From Lineus longissimus (lineage: Eukaryota; Nemertea; Pilidiophora; Heteronemertea; Lineidae), in assembly GCF_910592395.1 (NCBI RefSeq), contig NC_088311.1, positions 12,900,501-12,964,500 of the forward strand: a DNA stretch of 64,000 bases, written 5' to 3'. This document shows, piece by piece, positions 31,970 to 43,287 of the stretch. Made by a program: the position numbers and the translations under genes. The notes beneath the pieces were generated by a model, which was not told the origin of the DNA, made no database searches, and saw only the letters and a program-made list of their open reading frames with translations. Within the stretch, counting starts at the first letter, position 1, and every line of letters starts with the position of its first letter.

Positions 31970-32359
31970 AGGTAGGTTCTGTGGTACTTGTAAGGGAGGA
32001 CAATCTAAAACGGTTTCAGTGGCCAATGGCTGTAGTTAGAGAGCTGCATCCTGGTTCTGATGGTGTTGTCAGAAGTGTTTCTAACAGCCCAGGGTGTCCT
32101 ATAGAGGACTGTTCAGAGGCTGCATAGGTTGGAGCTGTGTAGTGAATGTGACGAGTCTTGTGGAACAGCGAATGGCACTAGTGAACCTGTGGACCAAGTG
32201 AATTATGTTGATTCTGTGGATCCTGTGGATATGTCTGCTGGCACCATGCCAGGAAATGCGTCTGCAAGCAGTGAACCGCCTGCCACTAAACCTGAACCTG
32301 CGCCAGTTGTTACGCGCAGAGGGCACACCATACGCGCGCCTGTGAAACTAGACCTTTAA
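31903..32359 (+). pseudogene. Pao DUF5641 and C-terminal tail, element 2
   Basis: 31903-32127 contains LKVGSVVLVREDNLKRFQWP and VVRELHPGSDGVVRSV, the SH3-like DUF5641 module at the end of Pao integrases. After a frame change, 32129-32359 gives a Pro/Ser-rich tail ending TRRGHTIRAPVKLDL, the usual basic 'R.(T)R..P..LDL' end of Pao polyproteins. TAA at 32357-32359 is the natural end. Confidence 0.75.
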
Positions 32360-33346
32360 GCGTTAAAGTGTAAAAAAACTGAACAGTGTACTAGTTCTCA
32401 TAAGGACAATGTGAGAAAGACATTCAAGGATTGGCATCCAGAAAAATGGATGTTATGTGAAAGTGAGTTAAAATATCAAGTGATTTCTGATCTTGGTGTT
32501 GATTTGGATTCAGGGAAAGGATTTTTCCCCACTTTAATGATAATCAGTTCTCTGCTGAAAATGTATGCATATTTGATATAACTCACTTGCATTGTGTTCT
32601 AATAATCATTGCTCAAAATGCACCTGGCCAGAAATGAGAGATTTAGGTTTTTCTTTCCATTTGTCTCAAATTTGGAAAATTTTAATTATTTGTACTGAAA
32701 GGTTGTGAGTTTGAGCCCTTTCAGGTGGTGTTCCAGTCTCTCATGCCTGTTTCATGGTGCTTTCTTGTGCAGATAATTCCTCTGTGTAAGGTTATTTACA
32801 CCTAGGAGAATTTTTTTCCCTTGTGTTCATGTATACTGTGTTTGCTAGTTCTTGCTGTACATTACAGTACTGTGCATCTTGGTAAAACTTGCATTTATTT
32901 GGATCATTCTGTAGTAGATGTTTTTATGTTGCTGGTTTCTATAGACCTTCTAGTACTATTGTACTATTTTTCCTTTTGTAAGATGCATGTCTCAGGCCTA
33001 AGATTACAATAGGCCCTCTGGAAGTTTCAGTCTAATAGCTTTTGTAAACTAGGAATCTAGTAGTTGATTCTGAGTTAAGGTTTCACTTGAAGTTGTGAGT
33101 CCTGAGCTGATTTGATAATCCCTGTGGATACTAAAGTGTATACAAGTGATTGTTTGTCTGTTTACTTTGGATGCTTAATGCTGAACTAAGTATAATCATA
33201 GCGTAAGAGGTGAAGTCTACTTGAGTTGAGTTGAGATTTCCAACTGTCTTTCTAGTGAAAGTTGTGACATTCTGGAGTTTAGTAACTGTCCTTAAATTAG
33301 GCCCAGGTTGTTTAGGCCTTTCTTGAGGTAATTGGAGTCCTCCAAT
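32360..33346 (+). other. 3' UTR of Pao element 2
   Basis: About 1 kb, AT-rich, without a supported gene (the 63-codon frame at 32821 is not recognised). It lies between the pol stop and the polypurine tract. Confidence 0.5.
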
Positions 33347-33359
33347 GCGGGGGAGGTAA
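33347..33359 (+). promoter_or_regulatory. Polypurine tract of Pao element 2
   Basis: GCGGGGGAGGTAA directly before the TGTTGCGG start of the LTR. A second copy in the duplicated unit lies at 34722-34734. Confidence 0.65.
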
Positions 33360-33506
33360 TGTTGCGGCTAGTTACTGGGACACCCTGTAAATGTATGGTC
33401 GCCAGAAATGTTCTTGTGTTTTGGTCCTATGTTTATGTTAATAAACCATGTGGTTGTTGCCGCATGTTGTTTGAGTAAAAAAGTCATCTTTGTGCGTTGT
33501 CCTTCA
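33360..33506 (+). repeat. 3' LTR of Pao element 2 (probable)
   Basis: It starts TGTTGCGGCTAG after the polypurine tract, contains AATAAA (about 33440) followed by a GT-rich stretch, and can end in CA at 33506. The right border is uncertain because no 5' LTR is available to compare. The same sequence recurs at 34735-34881 only because of the 1375-bp duplication. Confidence 0.5.
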
Positions 33507-34700
33507 CGTTTAGAGGGTTTAGAACCCCCCTAATGCTGGCAGTCCCCGACAAATATGGTCCGAGAGCTCCCATGAAAGTTTGCAGAGACTTAACGCTCAG
33601 CTACCTAGCTCAGGTTACCTGCGGAATAACTGGTTCAAACAGAAATCTTTCAATGATAATAGTGTACTTTTATACGATTTCATGATCACTAATGACCTAA
33701 GTGTAGTTGATTTTCTGTTCAGACAAGATCTTAGGTATACATATTTTGTGCATAAAGTGAAAACCTATACCTGGATAGATCACATTTTGTCAAGCAGTTA
33801 CCACGTTAATTCTGTCAGAGAGTGTAATATTCTACCTGAGACCTCTGATAATATAAGTGATCACCTTCCAATCCGGATGGAGTTTGTTGTACATGCTAAA
33901 GCCGGTCTTTCAAATCCGGTTGGTTGTTCTGAAACTGCATTTCCAAAATAAGATTGAACTAATGGCAATTTCAGGCACCTGTATAAACGTAAACTCATCG
34001 CACAACTGAAATCCATACCTGTTTTGGATTCTCATGATAGTGATACTGATGAGCTGGTCCAGGACCGCATAGACCACCTCATCCTTGACAGTAATGGTGC
34101 TATTCATTCTGCAGCTTCTGAAGCAGATCATAGGCCTAAGTCAAGACACAATGGCAGAAAATCATATTGGTGCCCCGAGCTGAGCATACTTAGGGATAGG
34201 AAAATGTGTTGGTGGCGACTATGGGCTGAGAACGGACGTCCTAGAGTCGGTGTGATTTTTGATTGTTATAAATATGTTTAACGGATATTTAGACGCACAT
34301 GCATCTCGTCAATGTATTCAAGATTGCTGAACCGTGAAGTGATAGGGCTATCCTCTTGACTATAAGGGCGGCCGGTCCCATGGATTTTTGAATAGTATCA
34401 GAAATAGCAGACGACCCAATCCAACCTCGCTGCTCAAGGCAGATGACCTTTCTGATTACTATAGCGGTATAATGCATGATGATCACTGTGGTATGACTGA
34501 GTCCCAGCTAGAGGTTGAACGCAGTGTATCCAACTATTATAATGAGAATAGATTTGGTCAGACAGTCTTATTCTCACCACAAACTGTGTCTGACATTATC
34601 TCCGATCTAAGAAGGGGTTGCTCGCCAGATGCTGATGGTGTTCTAGCTGAGCACCTTTTTTATTGGTGCTCTGAGATATTATGTGAACATCTATCGCCAA
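33507..34700 (+). pseudogene. LINE endonuclease and RT N-terminus, duplicated copy A
   Basis: 33580-33951: the C-terminal part of an APE-like (EEP) endonuclease, with LSVVDFLFRQDLRYTY, KTYTWIDHILSS and the closing SDHLPIRMEF (catalytic Asp-His). 34024-34281: the linker between endonuclease and RT (HNGRKSYWCPELSILRDRK). 34388-34690: the start of RT (SISDLRRGCSPDADGVLAEHLFYW, the 'K...SPG.DG(I)...L' fingers block). Stops and frame changes separate the parts. The first part of the endonuclease is absent. Confidence 0.8.
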
Positions 34701-36075
34701 AGGTAATTGGAGTCCTCCAATGCGGGGGAGGTAATGTTGCGGCTAGTTACTGGGACACCCTGTAAATGTATGGTCGCCAGAAATGTTCTTGTGTTTTGGT
34801 CCTATGTTTATGTTAATAAACCATGTGGTTGTTGCCGCATGTTGTTTGAGTAAAAAAGTCATCTTTGTGCGTTGTCCTTCACGTTTAGAGGGTTTAGAAC
34901 CCCCCTAATGCTGGCAGTCCCCGACAAATATGGTCCGAGAGCTCCCATGAAAGTTTGCAGAGACTTAACGCTCAGCTACCTAGCTCAGGTTACCTGCGGA
35001 ATAACTGGTTCAAACAGAAATCTTTCAATGATAATAGTGTACTTTTATACGATTTCATGATCACTAATGACCTAAGTGTAGTTGATTTTCTGTTCAGACA
35101 AGATCTTAGGTATACATATTTTGTGCATAAAGTGAAAACCTATACCTGGATAGATCACATTTTGTCAAGCAGTTACCACGTTAATTCTGTCAGAGAGTGT
35201 AATATTCTACCTGAGACCTCTGATAATATAAGTGATCACCTTCCAATCCGGATGGAGTTTGTTGTACATGCTAAAGCCGGTCTTTCAAATCCGGTTGGTT
35301 GTTCTGAAACTGCATTTCCAAAATAAGATTGAACTAATGGCAATTTCAGGCACCTGTATAAACGTAAACTCATCGCACAACTGAAATCCATACCTGTTTT
35401 GGATTCTCATGATAGTGATACTGATGAGCTGGTCCAGGACCGCATAGACCACCTCATCCTTGACAGTAATGGTGCTATTCATTCTGCAGCTTCTGAAGCA
35501 GATCATAGGCCTAAGTCAAGACACAATGGCAGAAAATCATATTGGTGCCCCGAGCTGAGCATACTTAGGGATAGGAAAATGTGTTGGTGGCGACTATGGG
35601 CTGAGAACGGACGTCCTAGAGTCGGTGTGATTTTTGATTGTTATAAATATGTTTAACGGATATTTAGACGCACATGCATCTCGTCAATGTATTCAAGATT
35701 GCTGAACCGTGAAGTGATAGGGCTATCCTCTTGACTATAAGGGCGGCCGGTCCCATGGATTTTTGAATAGTATCAGAAATAGCAGACGACCCAATCCAAC
35801 CTCGCTGCTCAAGGCAGATGACCTTTCTGATTACTATAGCGGTATAATGCATGATGATCACTGTGGTATGACTGAGTCCCAGCTAGAGGTTGAACGCAGT
35901 GTATCCAACTATTATAATGAGAATAGATTTGGTCAGACAGTCTTATTCTCACCACAAACTGTGTCTGACATTATCTCCGATCTAAGAAGGGGTTGCTCGC
36001 CAGATGCTGATGGTGTTCTAGCTGAGCACCTTTTTTATTGGTGCTCTGAGATATTATGTGAACATCTATCGCCAA
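34701..36075 (+). repeat. Tandem duplication unit B, 1375 bp
   Basis: The direct repeat of 33326-34700. After its end the LINE continues uninterrupted (CTATCGCCAATCCTC). It includes a second copy of the LTR (34735-34881). Confidence 0.9.
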
Positions 36076-37165
36076 TCCTCTCAACAGTCTTTTGGTACGG
36101 AGCTGTTTCACGACTGGCACAATCTTTTAGTAGAACTAGAACAATGCGACTCTGCCGGTGTCATGATCGCTCAGTACCTTTTTAACTCTTTTACCTATGC
36201 AGAGGATGTTAATCTGTGCACCACCACATCCACCACTGGTCTTCAGAAACTTATAGACATCTGTGACAATTATGCAAAGCTATGGAAATTCAGTTTCGGC
36301 ATCAAAAAGACTAAATGTATGATTATTGGTCCTAACGTCTTTCAAGAAGAACCTAGCTGGACTCGAGGTGGTACCCCTCTCGACAATGTGCAGTCTTTAG
36401 AAACTCTTGGCGTCAAATTTGACAACAATGGTACTTTTTCAGGTCATTTAGAGGGTACGATTAGAAATTCTACCAAGTCCTATTATAGTCTAGATATCTA
36501 GTGCGGGCTATGCTATCCTAGCCATCTCTGCATTGAAGCAAAAAACTGAGTTGTGGAGAGCAGTTTGTGCTCCCTCTCTACTTTATGGCATGGCCTCAGT
36601 TAACATTAGCAAGGGTAATCTGAAGAAACTTGAGTCGACACAGGGCACATTGGTTAAAAGATGTTTTGGGCCATAGCAAAAGGCACAGACATAGTCCTCT
36701 TATTCGAGCCCTTGGCATAAAGAAACTGTCAGAAACATTCAAAAGCCAAACTGTCGGTCTTTTCAGGTGCCTTCGTTACTGTTGACTGCTCGGCTAGGGA
36801 TCTGGTTTTGGCCCTGCTGAAAATAAACATAAAGGGCACTATTGTGGAGCGGATAAGGTCCTTGGGTCTCTCTCCCGTCAGGATGGCCCTGAGCGGTTTC
36901 ACCTACACCGATCCCCGCTTGAGGAAAGCGGTGTATTGGACTCTCTCCGTGCCCTCCTGGCAGCGAGGGATAATAACAATCCAAAGTCCCAATCATATTA
37001 ATTGAACAGATTATTGCTCAGGTCGTTCTGGTATTTCTATGCGCATATTTTAATGCTTTTATTTTTATGTGACAATTATGGAAAAAAAAATGTTATGCTC
37101 ATTGTGTACCGTACTGTAAATATCTTCTTTTAGGAGGCAATAAAATATTTAATATTATTATTATC
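34882..37165 (+). mobile_element. Non-LTR retrotransposon (LINE) body with 3' tail, copy B
   Basis: It repeats the endonuclease/RT start (34955-36066) and then continues through the rest of RT (36058-36501), the C-terminal region (ELWRAVCAPSLLYGMASVN, LKKLESTQGTLVKRCFG at about 36540-36670, with later stops) and a 3' end with AATAAAATATTTAATATTATTATTATCATTAT at 37140-37172, an AT-rich microsatellite tail. CR1/jockey-like by motif style. The RT middle (between LSPILSTVF and the YAED box) is too short, so part of the palm is deleted. Confidence 0.75.
36058..36501 (+). pseudogene. LINE reverse transcriptase palm/thumb remnant with YAED active site
   Basis: LFHDWHNLLVELEQ...NSFTYAEDVNLCTT is the block around the catalytic YADD motif; here it reads YAED, losing one metal-binding Asp. 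It is followed by WKFSFGIKKTKCMIIG and LETLGVKFDNNGTFSGHL, the standard thumb. The palm segment before it is partly deleted. Confidence 0.75.
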
Positions 37166-37189
37166 ATTATAAGGGAATAGTACAGGCAC

Positions 37190-37520
37190 TACACAAATAT
37201 TGTGCACACCACCCCATAACTTGAGAACTGATTGATTGACAGATCGGAAACTTCTGTGGTGTAATAACCTAGTGTAGGGGAGGTGGCTCCTATCTTTGAT
37301 TTTCTCATTCCGCCCCATAACTTGAAAACCAAGTGAGTGAGAGACCTGAAACTTCTGTGGTAAGATGTCCTAGGGGGTTGAGGTTCCCTGTTGATTTTGG
37401 GCCCGACCCAAAATCCAACATAGCCGTCATACCGCCATTTTTCTTTTTCGCATTCCACCCCATAACTCGAGAACCAAGTGAGTAACAGATCTGAAACTCT
37501 TGTGGTGTGATGTACCATTT
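37190..37520. repeat. Degenerate tandem repeat (~110-145-bp units)
   Basis: Three units, each with CCCCATAACTYGARAACYRAGTGAG and then RAACTTCTGTGGT (about 37210, 37312 and 37457). The middle unit matches 1-105 at the window start. It is open on the minus strand by chance (37189-37518). Confidence 0.65.
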
Positions 37521-37840
37521 TAGGAACTGTTAATTGTCCCTCGTTAGGTTTGGCTCATTATCATAATGCAACTTTGGAACCGAGGAGCGCCACTATCGGT
37601 GCTAAATCAAATCAGGCTGCTGGGTGAGAAATTGTTTGGCAAGAATAGTTTGTACTGCGCAAGATACACGTGGTCATGAATAAGAGAGTAAAGATAAGAT
37701 CTTGCATTAAAGGGCACCCGTTTACCTAGAACAGCTTGTGAAACATCTGGATTGCCCTCGTCACACACGTTCTATGGATGTAAGTTCAAGAAACCTGGCC
37801 ATAAAAAGAACAAGAACAATCTTTAGTGATCGAAGTTTTT
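37521..37840. other. No feature seen
   Basis: Unique-looking sequence without an ORF or repeat that I can support. Confidence 0.4.
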
Positions 37841-37844
37841 CAGT

Positions 37845-38025
37845 ATCCTCTGCGCAACTAAACTTCCCAAGGACATAAAGGCGATTGAGGATCCAGACAC
37901 TTTTCGAACGCATTTGAAGACTTGGTTGTTCAATTGATATTATCGCTGGAAATCAGCTGTAGCGCTTTAACAGCTATAAGTTCTGATGAGCGCTATAAAA
38001 ATAGCAGACAGTATTATTATTATAT
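37845..38025 (+). pseudogene. LINE C-terminal tail and 3' end
   Basis: One frame reads LPKDIKAIEDPDTFRTHLKTWLFN then a stop (37866-37940), the canonical '(L)P..I......TFK..LKT.LF' end of L2/CR1-type polyproteins. It is followed by GCGCTATAAAAATAG...TATTATTATTATATA (37990-38025), the typical 3' end with a short microsatellite tail. Severely 5' truncated. Confidence 0.75.
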
Positions 38026-38640
38026 AAAGTTAACCCGCCTGGTTAGTGCCCGTGCTAGGGATGGGGATGGAGGATAAGGTGTTTAATCACTGTCCTATAA
38101 TTACAGATTTCTTATCTATTTATCACTGCATTGGGGGCAAGAAACTTCAACTGTCTTATTACCCAGGATCTCGATTTAGGCACAGGTTTTTAGGGGTCTG
38201 TGAAGGGGAGGGGGCAACTTACTGCATGCTCTCACTTCATAAAACTTGATTCCCAAACATGTGATTTCCATGTGCTTGATGTAAATGAAAACAAACCCTT
38301 TCATTGGTCAATGACTTCGGCAATCATCGAAATTTCCGAACCAAACCAAACGAACAATCAGCACTACCTGTGGGTTTGGGCGACGAAACCATCTGCTAGA
38401 CTACTCAAAAGACTCAACGAGATGAGTGTACCATTGTTACTTTGTCTTTAATACTATTCAATGTATCGTCCATGAAATCTACAACAATAGAAATTGAGTA
38501 AACATAAGCAATTTGCCTCAGTTAATCAAGGACAAGCATGAGATGCAAACTGGTGTTATACACAGAAACTAAAACCTGACCTCACTTGACCATGCAAAGG
38601 TGGGGCGATACAGGGTGTTCCAAAATGTGTCTTGCTGTAA
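38026..38640. other. No gene supported
   Basis: Two short plus-strand frames (38046-38249, 38200-38451) are not recognised and overlap in different frames. Confidence 0.35.
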
Positions 38641-38995
38641 ACACTGAATTGATGATTTTTGGCTCACCGTAGGGGAGTCTATACAACACCGCAGTGTCCG
38701 TCGTCCGTCATCGTCGTCGTATCCTATTTCAAAACCAGTGGCACGTTTCTTAACCGCTAAAGCTATGACTACGAGCGACTTGTTTTGGATAACATTTTTA
38801 TGGTAGGTTCTCCTAGCAAGGATACATCTCATATCATACGAGTTTATGATTTGACCTAATTTTCAAGGTCACAGAGGTCAAATAACGTATTGGTACACAT
38901 GACTCCCTACGCCATATAACCGCTGACACTGAATATCGATCTGATCTGACTCTCGACTTGGCCACCAGGGGGCCAAAACTAAATGAAAAGGCCAG
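38641..38995 (-). repeat. HINE-like repeat copy, reverse orientation
   Basis: Read on the minus strand it ends ...GACGACGATGACGGACGACGGACAC then GGTGAGCCAAAAA at about 38656-38700, i.e. microsatellite plus terminal GGTGAGC. Upstream on that strand are GTTAAGAAACGTGCCA and the TCCTTGCTAGGAGAACC block. Confidence 0.65.
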
Positions 38996-40555
38996 GGGCC
39001 ATTGTGCTCACCGGTATTTAGGTAACGACTTAATTATATTGGACCTTGAAAAGTAGTTCAAATCATAAACCTGTATAATATGTAATGTATCCTTGCTGGG
39101 AGTACCAACCATAACAACTTTATCAATACGAATCACTAATGAGCGAGATATCACACTTTCTAGGTTTTCACTTTTTGCCCCCTGGTGTCCAAGTCGAAAA
39201 TCAGATCAGACCAAAATTTGCTGTCAGAGGTCATCTGACCTAGGGGGTCATGCATAAAACTTCCAAGCTCATAGCCCTACCAGTTAAGAAACGTGCCACA
39301 GTTACACTCAAACGGCAAATTTACGCCATTTGACTTCTGTGACCTTGAAAAGTAGGTCAAATCAAAAACACGTATGATATGTGATATATTGTTGCTAAGA
39401 GTACCTACCATAAAAATTTCAAAAAAAATTCACTAATGAAATGGCCAGGGCCATTGTGCTCACCTCATGTGGAGGAAAGATGGATAAAGAGCATGGTATT
39501 GTGTCATGTAGTGTTAGGTTTGATGTAGGTCCAAGCAATTACAATTTCCCCAAAATGGCCAATTTACATAACATTCGACCTCTGTGACCTTGAAAAGTAG
39601 GTCAAATCAAAGAAGACCCGGGTGACACATTGAATGGTTGTTAGAATTAGATGTACCTATGATATAAAATTGGTGCCAATCGGGCAAGTCATTACTAGGA
39701 ATAATGGCATTTTGAAGAATTTAGGATTTGGCCCCCTCCCTGGAGTCCAAACGGCAAATCAGATCGCACCAAACTTTGGTACCTGAGATCACCTGACCAA
39801 GGGGTACATGTGTACTTAATTTTTGATCAATAGTCATTGCAGTTAAGAAACGTGCCATAGTTACGGCCTGACGGCGAATTTACGCCATTTGACCTTTGTG
39901 ACCTTGACAAGAAGGTCAAATTAAAAACCTGTGTGACATATACTGTATGGTGGTTAGATGTACCCATGATATCAAATTGGTGGCAATCGGGCAAGAAGTT
40001 AAGGAATAATCACATTTTTAAGGTTTTTGGATTTTTGCCCCCTAGTGGTCAAGTGGTGAATCATATTGGACCAAACTTCGGTCCCTGAGATCACCTGACT
40101 AAGGGGTAAATGTGTACCAAATTTGGTATCAATAGTCATTGCAGTTTAGAAACGTGCCATCGTTACATCCTAACGGCCAATTTACACCATTTGACCTCTG
40201 TGACCTTGAAGAGGACGTCAAATCAAAAACCCGGAGGATATATGATGCACCTTTGCTAGAAGTACCTACCATATTTTTTTCAAAATTTCCCGACTACTAT
40301 TAAGGGAGATATTGCACATTTTCACTTTTAACGTTTGGCCCCCTGGTGGCCAAACCATGAAACGAATCGGACCGAAACTTGGTCTCCAAGGTGTCATTAC
40401 ATAAGGGTACATGTGTACCAAGTTTCAACTCAATAGCTCTAACAGTTACGAAACGTGCCCTGCTAACGGACGACGGACGACGACGACGACGACGGACGAC
40501 GGACGCCACGGTATGGGATAAGCTCACCTCTGCTAAGAGGTGAGCTAATAAGTGA
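38977..40555 (+). repeat. HINE-like repeat, forward, multi-unit (~300-bp period) with 3' hairpin
   Basis: It starts with GGCCAGGGGCC then ATTGTGCTCACC (38990-39012); a second start-like ATGGCCAGGGCCATTGTGCTCACCT lies at 39441-39465. Core units each carry GACCTTGAAAAGTAGGTCAAAT, a GGCCCCCTGG block and GTTAAGAAACGTGCCA; the last motif occurs near 39284, 39840, 40142 and 40444, so the unit is about 300 bp. The 3' end is a GAC trinucleotide run (40466-40505) followed by a hairpin, AGCTCACCTC...GAGGTGAGCT (40521-40546). Confidence 0.75.
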
Positions 40556-40599
40556 GATATCACACTTATATCATCATTATTATATATATCACATTTATG

Positions 40600-40815
40600 T
40601 TTTCAATTTTGGCCCCCTGGTGGCCAAGGCAAGAATCAGACTGGACCGAAATTCAGTGTCCAAAGTCATCTGACCTAGGGAGTCATGCATACAAAGTTTG
40701 GAGTCCATAGCCCCATCGGTTAAGAAATGTGCCTCTGTTTTTGAAATAGGAGAACGACGGACGATGACGATGGACGACAGACCATGACCGCCAGACCCCG
40801 TTAGCGAAAGATGAG
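40600..40815 (+). repeat. HINE-like repeat fragment
   Basis: GGCCCCCTGGTGGCCAAGGC, GGTTAAGAAATGTGCC and a diverged GACGGACGATGACGATGGACG run. The ending near 40815 (GATGAGCAAAATAG) is a degraded version of the terminal motif. Confidence 0.6.
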
Positions 40816-42150
40816 CAAAATAGGTGGAATGCCTCTCAGCTGGATGTTTATAATAGGTCAGATAAGCTGATTGATTGCACTCCAAGGCCTTCCTCCTAGA
40901 CATCTGCTATTGCACTACAGACACCACCTGCTGTGTTAGGTTTACCTGTCTTACTGGGTTCATTACACTTGGTGCAATATGGCTATGTGGATTAGTGGAT
41001 TAGATCGAATGCACTCAATGTGTTGCTGAATTCGTGCCATGAATTGTTATATAATGTTATATAATGATGAGTCATGGATTGGTCAAGGAACAGTTGCTTC
41101 AATGATTGTGATGCAGAGAAGCAGTGTATGCTTCTGCATTGGTTTCTATCTGATGTCCATGAAATTTCGTTCAAAGTCACTCTACAAACCCTTGGCAGAT
41201 TTGAAGCAATATTCCTGTTTGTCACTGTTACAATACACCTTGGGATTTCACCCCAGACTGACCATACAATTCCTAGGCCAAGGTCTGCATGGTCTGTGTG
41301 TTAACAGAACAGGTAAAGATGAAACAGCATGCTTCATGCTAAACTGGACATTGCATGATAGGCAGTATATCCACACCTGATGCATTGCAATTTTTTTAGC
41401 TTAAGTTGAAATTGGACGGATAGTTCTGACCTGGCTACAGGGAGTCTGTGTCAGTAAGTAGGCCACGCAATAGCATACATTATATAGGATGCAGGGATGT
41501 GTACTATTTTCAAGTTAGGTCGAGATAGAGGCAAGGCTCCTCTCCTAAGAGTAAGAGTGGGGGTGGTCAAATTCGGATGGATGACAGTGAGCCCAGGGTA
41601 ATCTAGTTGTACCCCACTCTGTCCCACCGCTTTGCACACGATCACTCTTCGCAGGGCGGAACAATATTGTTTAAAGCCTTCAAGGCCCCAACGTCATTAT
41701 TGTTTACAGGCCTAACTTAAAAAGCAAGGTACCTACATGTTTTAACCAATCTGATTAAAAACTATGAAAAAAAAAGAAATGTTTTTTTCACATAGGCCTA
41801 CTATAAACAAACAGTCCGAAAAAGCAGTTACATCCTGCACCATGATCAACTACAATATTGCAATATAGAAACAAGCATCCGACAGGACCAATCAGGTCTT
41901 CATCTGAAGCATTGCCATTAGGCCTACATTGAGTACACTCTGATTTTGTCAGATGATGTGCCACTTACAGGCAGGAGTAACGATAACAAATTCCGTAACA
42001 CCTGCTGTGGTAGGTCAGCCAGACATGCCATAGGCTAGATTGTGCTAATCTCTGATCACGCCTGATTACCCTAATAACAACATCATCGGGCAATTCAAAG
42101 AGAAACTCCAACCTCACGGCCTCAATGCATTTGCCTTTGCAACCCGAGGT
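40816..42150. other. No gene supported
   Basis: Minus and plus frames up to 113 codons (41039-41380) lack any recognised motif and overlap each other. No repeat was noticed. Confidence 0.4.
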
Positions 42151-42154
42151 TCGC

Positions 42155-42580
42155 TTTTTGACCTTCGCTAACGGGATCTGGCTGTAATGCACTGCGGTGT
42201 TGTATAGACCTACCGTACCGGTGAGCCAAAAAGGCAAAAGAATGCAATATGTGGCTTATTAGTGACTTGTTTTCGATGATATTTTTATGGTAGGTACTCA
42301 CAGAGGTCAAATAGCGTAAATTGGGCATTTGAGTGTTAACTATGGCAAGTTTCTTAACTGCTTAAGCTATGAACTTGAAATTTGGTGCACATAGCTCACA
42401 ATGTCATGTCACCTCTGTCACTGAATTTCAGTCCGATCTTATTCTGACTTGGACATGCCACCAGGGGGGCCAGAAGTGATAACCTAAAAAGTGTGATAGC
42501 CGTCTTATGACTACGAGTGATTTGTTTTCGATAGATTTTATGGTAGGTTCTCCTAGCAAGGATACATCACATATCATACG
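42155..42580. repeat. HINE-like repeat pieces, forward 3' end then a reverse copy
   Basis: 42155-42235 is a forward 3' end (CACTGCGGTGTTGTATAGAC then GGTGAGCCAAAAA). 42236-42580 is a reverse copy with TTATGGTAGGTTCTCCTAGCAAGGATAC. It stops at CATATCATACG where the gypsy LTR begins and resumes at 47440. Confidence 0.65.
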
Positions 42581-42741
42581 TGTAAGTGACTCGTATCTTG
42601 AGATCAAATATGAACAAATATGAAATATGTTTATTTCGACAGGCTCGTGCTACAGTGTGTGATCCACACAGGTGGCGCCTCTATCGTTACAGAGCAGAAC
42701 TAATTGTCTTATGGTTGTGACGGTTCATGACCGACTTTACA
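42581..42741 (-). repeat. LTR (3') of gypsy element 3
   Basis: TGTAAGTGACTCG ... CCGACTTTACA. 161 bp, matched by 47262-47422. Confidence 0.9.
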
Positions 42742-43287
42742 CACCATTTCATGTTTCCCTTTTTAAAAAGAAGAGTAATCCCTATATTAAAGGAATTGCA
42801 AGATGACTAACAATGTCTTAATTAAAGTAAAATTATCAAACTTTATGTGAACACTTAACTACTACTAAATTACACCACGTCTGGCGATTAATGCAATGAT
42901 CCAAACTAACTAACACAGTATAGAAATACTGGCAAACTGTTTCCTGGTTATACTTGTTCTCAGATGATATCAACCCAAATTTAAAGATTATACCACAATG
43001 AACAGCAGATACTATCTAAAGTAATTGTCCTATGAATTGGTGAATGTTCGTCACACAACTGTCTATAGGTAATGATTGATTAAACACATCTATCTATCCA
43101 GACAAAGTCTTTGTACCTTGCAGGCGGCACAACATGACGACCACTTCTGGTGACTGATTGAGATTGTGGAGTTTGCATATTTTGATTAAGGGTACAAGTG
43201 GTTTCAGATTGAACACTTACAGGCGATTGCGGCGGATTTTTCACAGGCCGTTATGACATGACAGTCGCGGGTGACTGTGACACAGAG
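42742..43287. other. 3' non-coding part of gypsy element 3
   Basis: It contains a minus-strand purine stretch AAAAAGGGAAAC (about 42752-42764), a candidate polypurine tract, about 10-20 bases from the LTR. No gene. Confidence 0.45.

Larger units (their letters stand above)
26825..33506 (+). mobile_element. BEL/Pao retrotransposon 2, plus strand, degraded
   Basis: In order: gag (about 27140-27708), zinc knuckles (27897-28140), DUF1758 protease (28310-28700), RT/RNase H (29101-30470), integrase (30560-31960), DUF5641 tail (31960-32359), a ~1-kb 3' UTR, a polypurine tract and a 3' LTR. Protein similarity to element 1 is only at the family level (motifs shared, most residues different), so these are two different Pao lineages. 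Confidence 0.85.
33326..34700 (+). repeat. Tandem duplication unit A, 1375 bp (Pao PPT+LTR and LINE 5' part)
   Basis: It begins AGGTAATTGGAG in the Pao 3' UTR and ends CTATCGCCAA in the LINE reverse transcriptase. Unit B (34701-36075) appears identical by eye and in all translated frames. Left of A is Pao UTR, right of B is LINE sequence, so the duplicated segment was already a Pao/LINE junction. Confidence 0.9.

Noticed and set aside
41039-41380. 113-codon plus ORF
   Set aside because: No motif, overlaps other frames, no neighbouring gene features; treated as chance.
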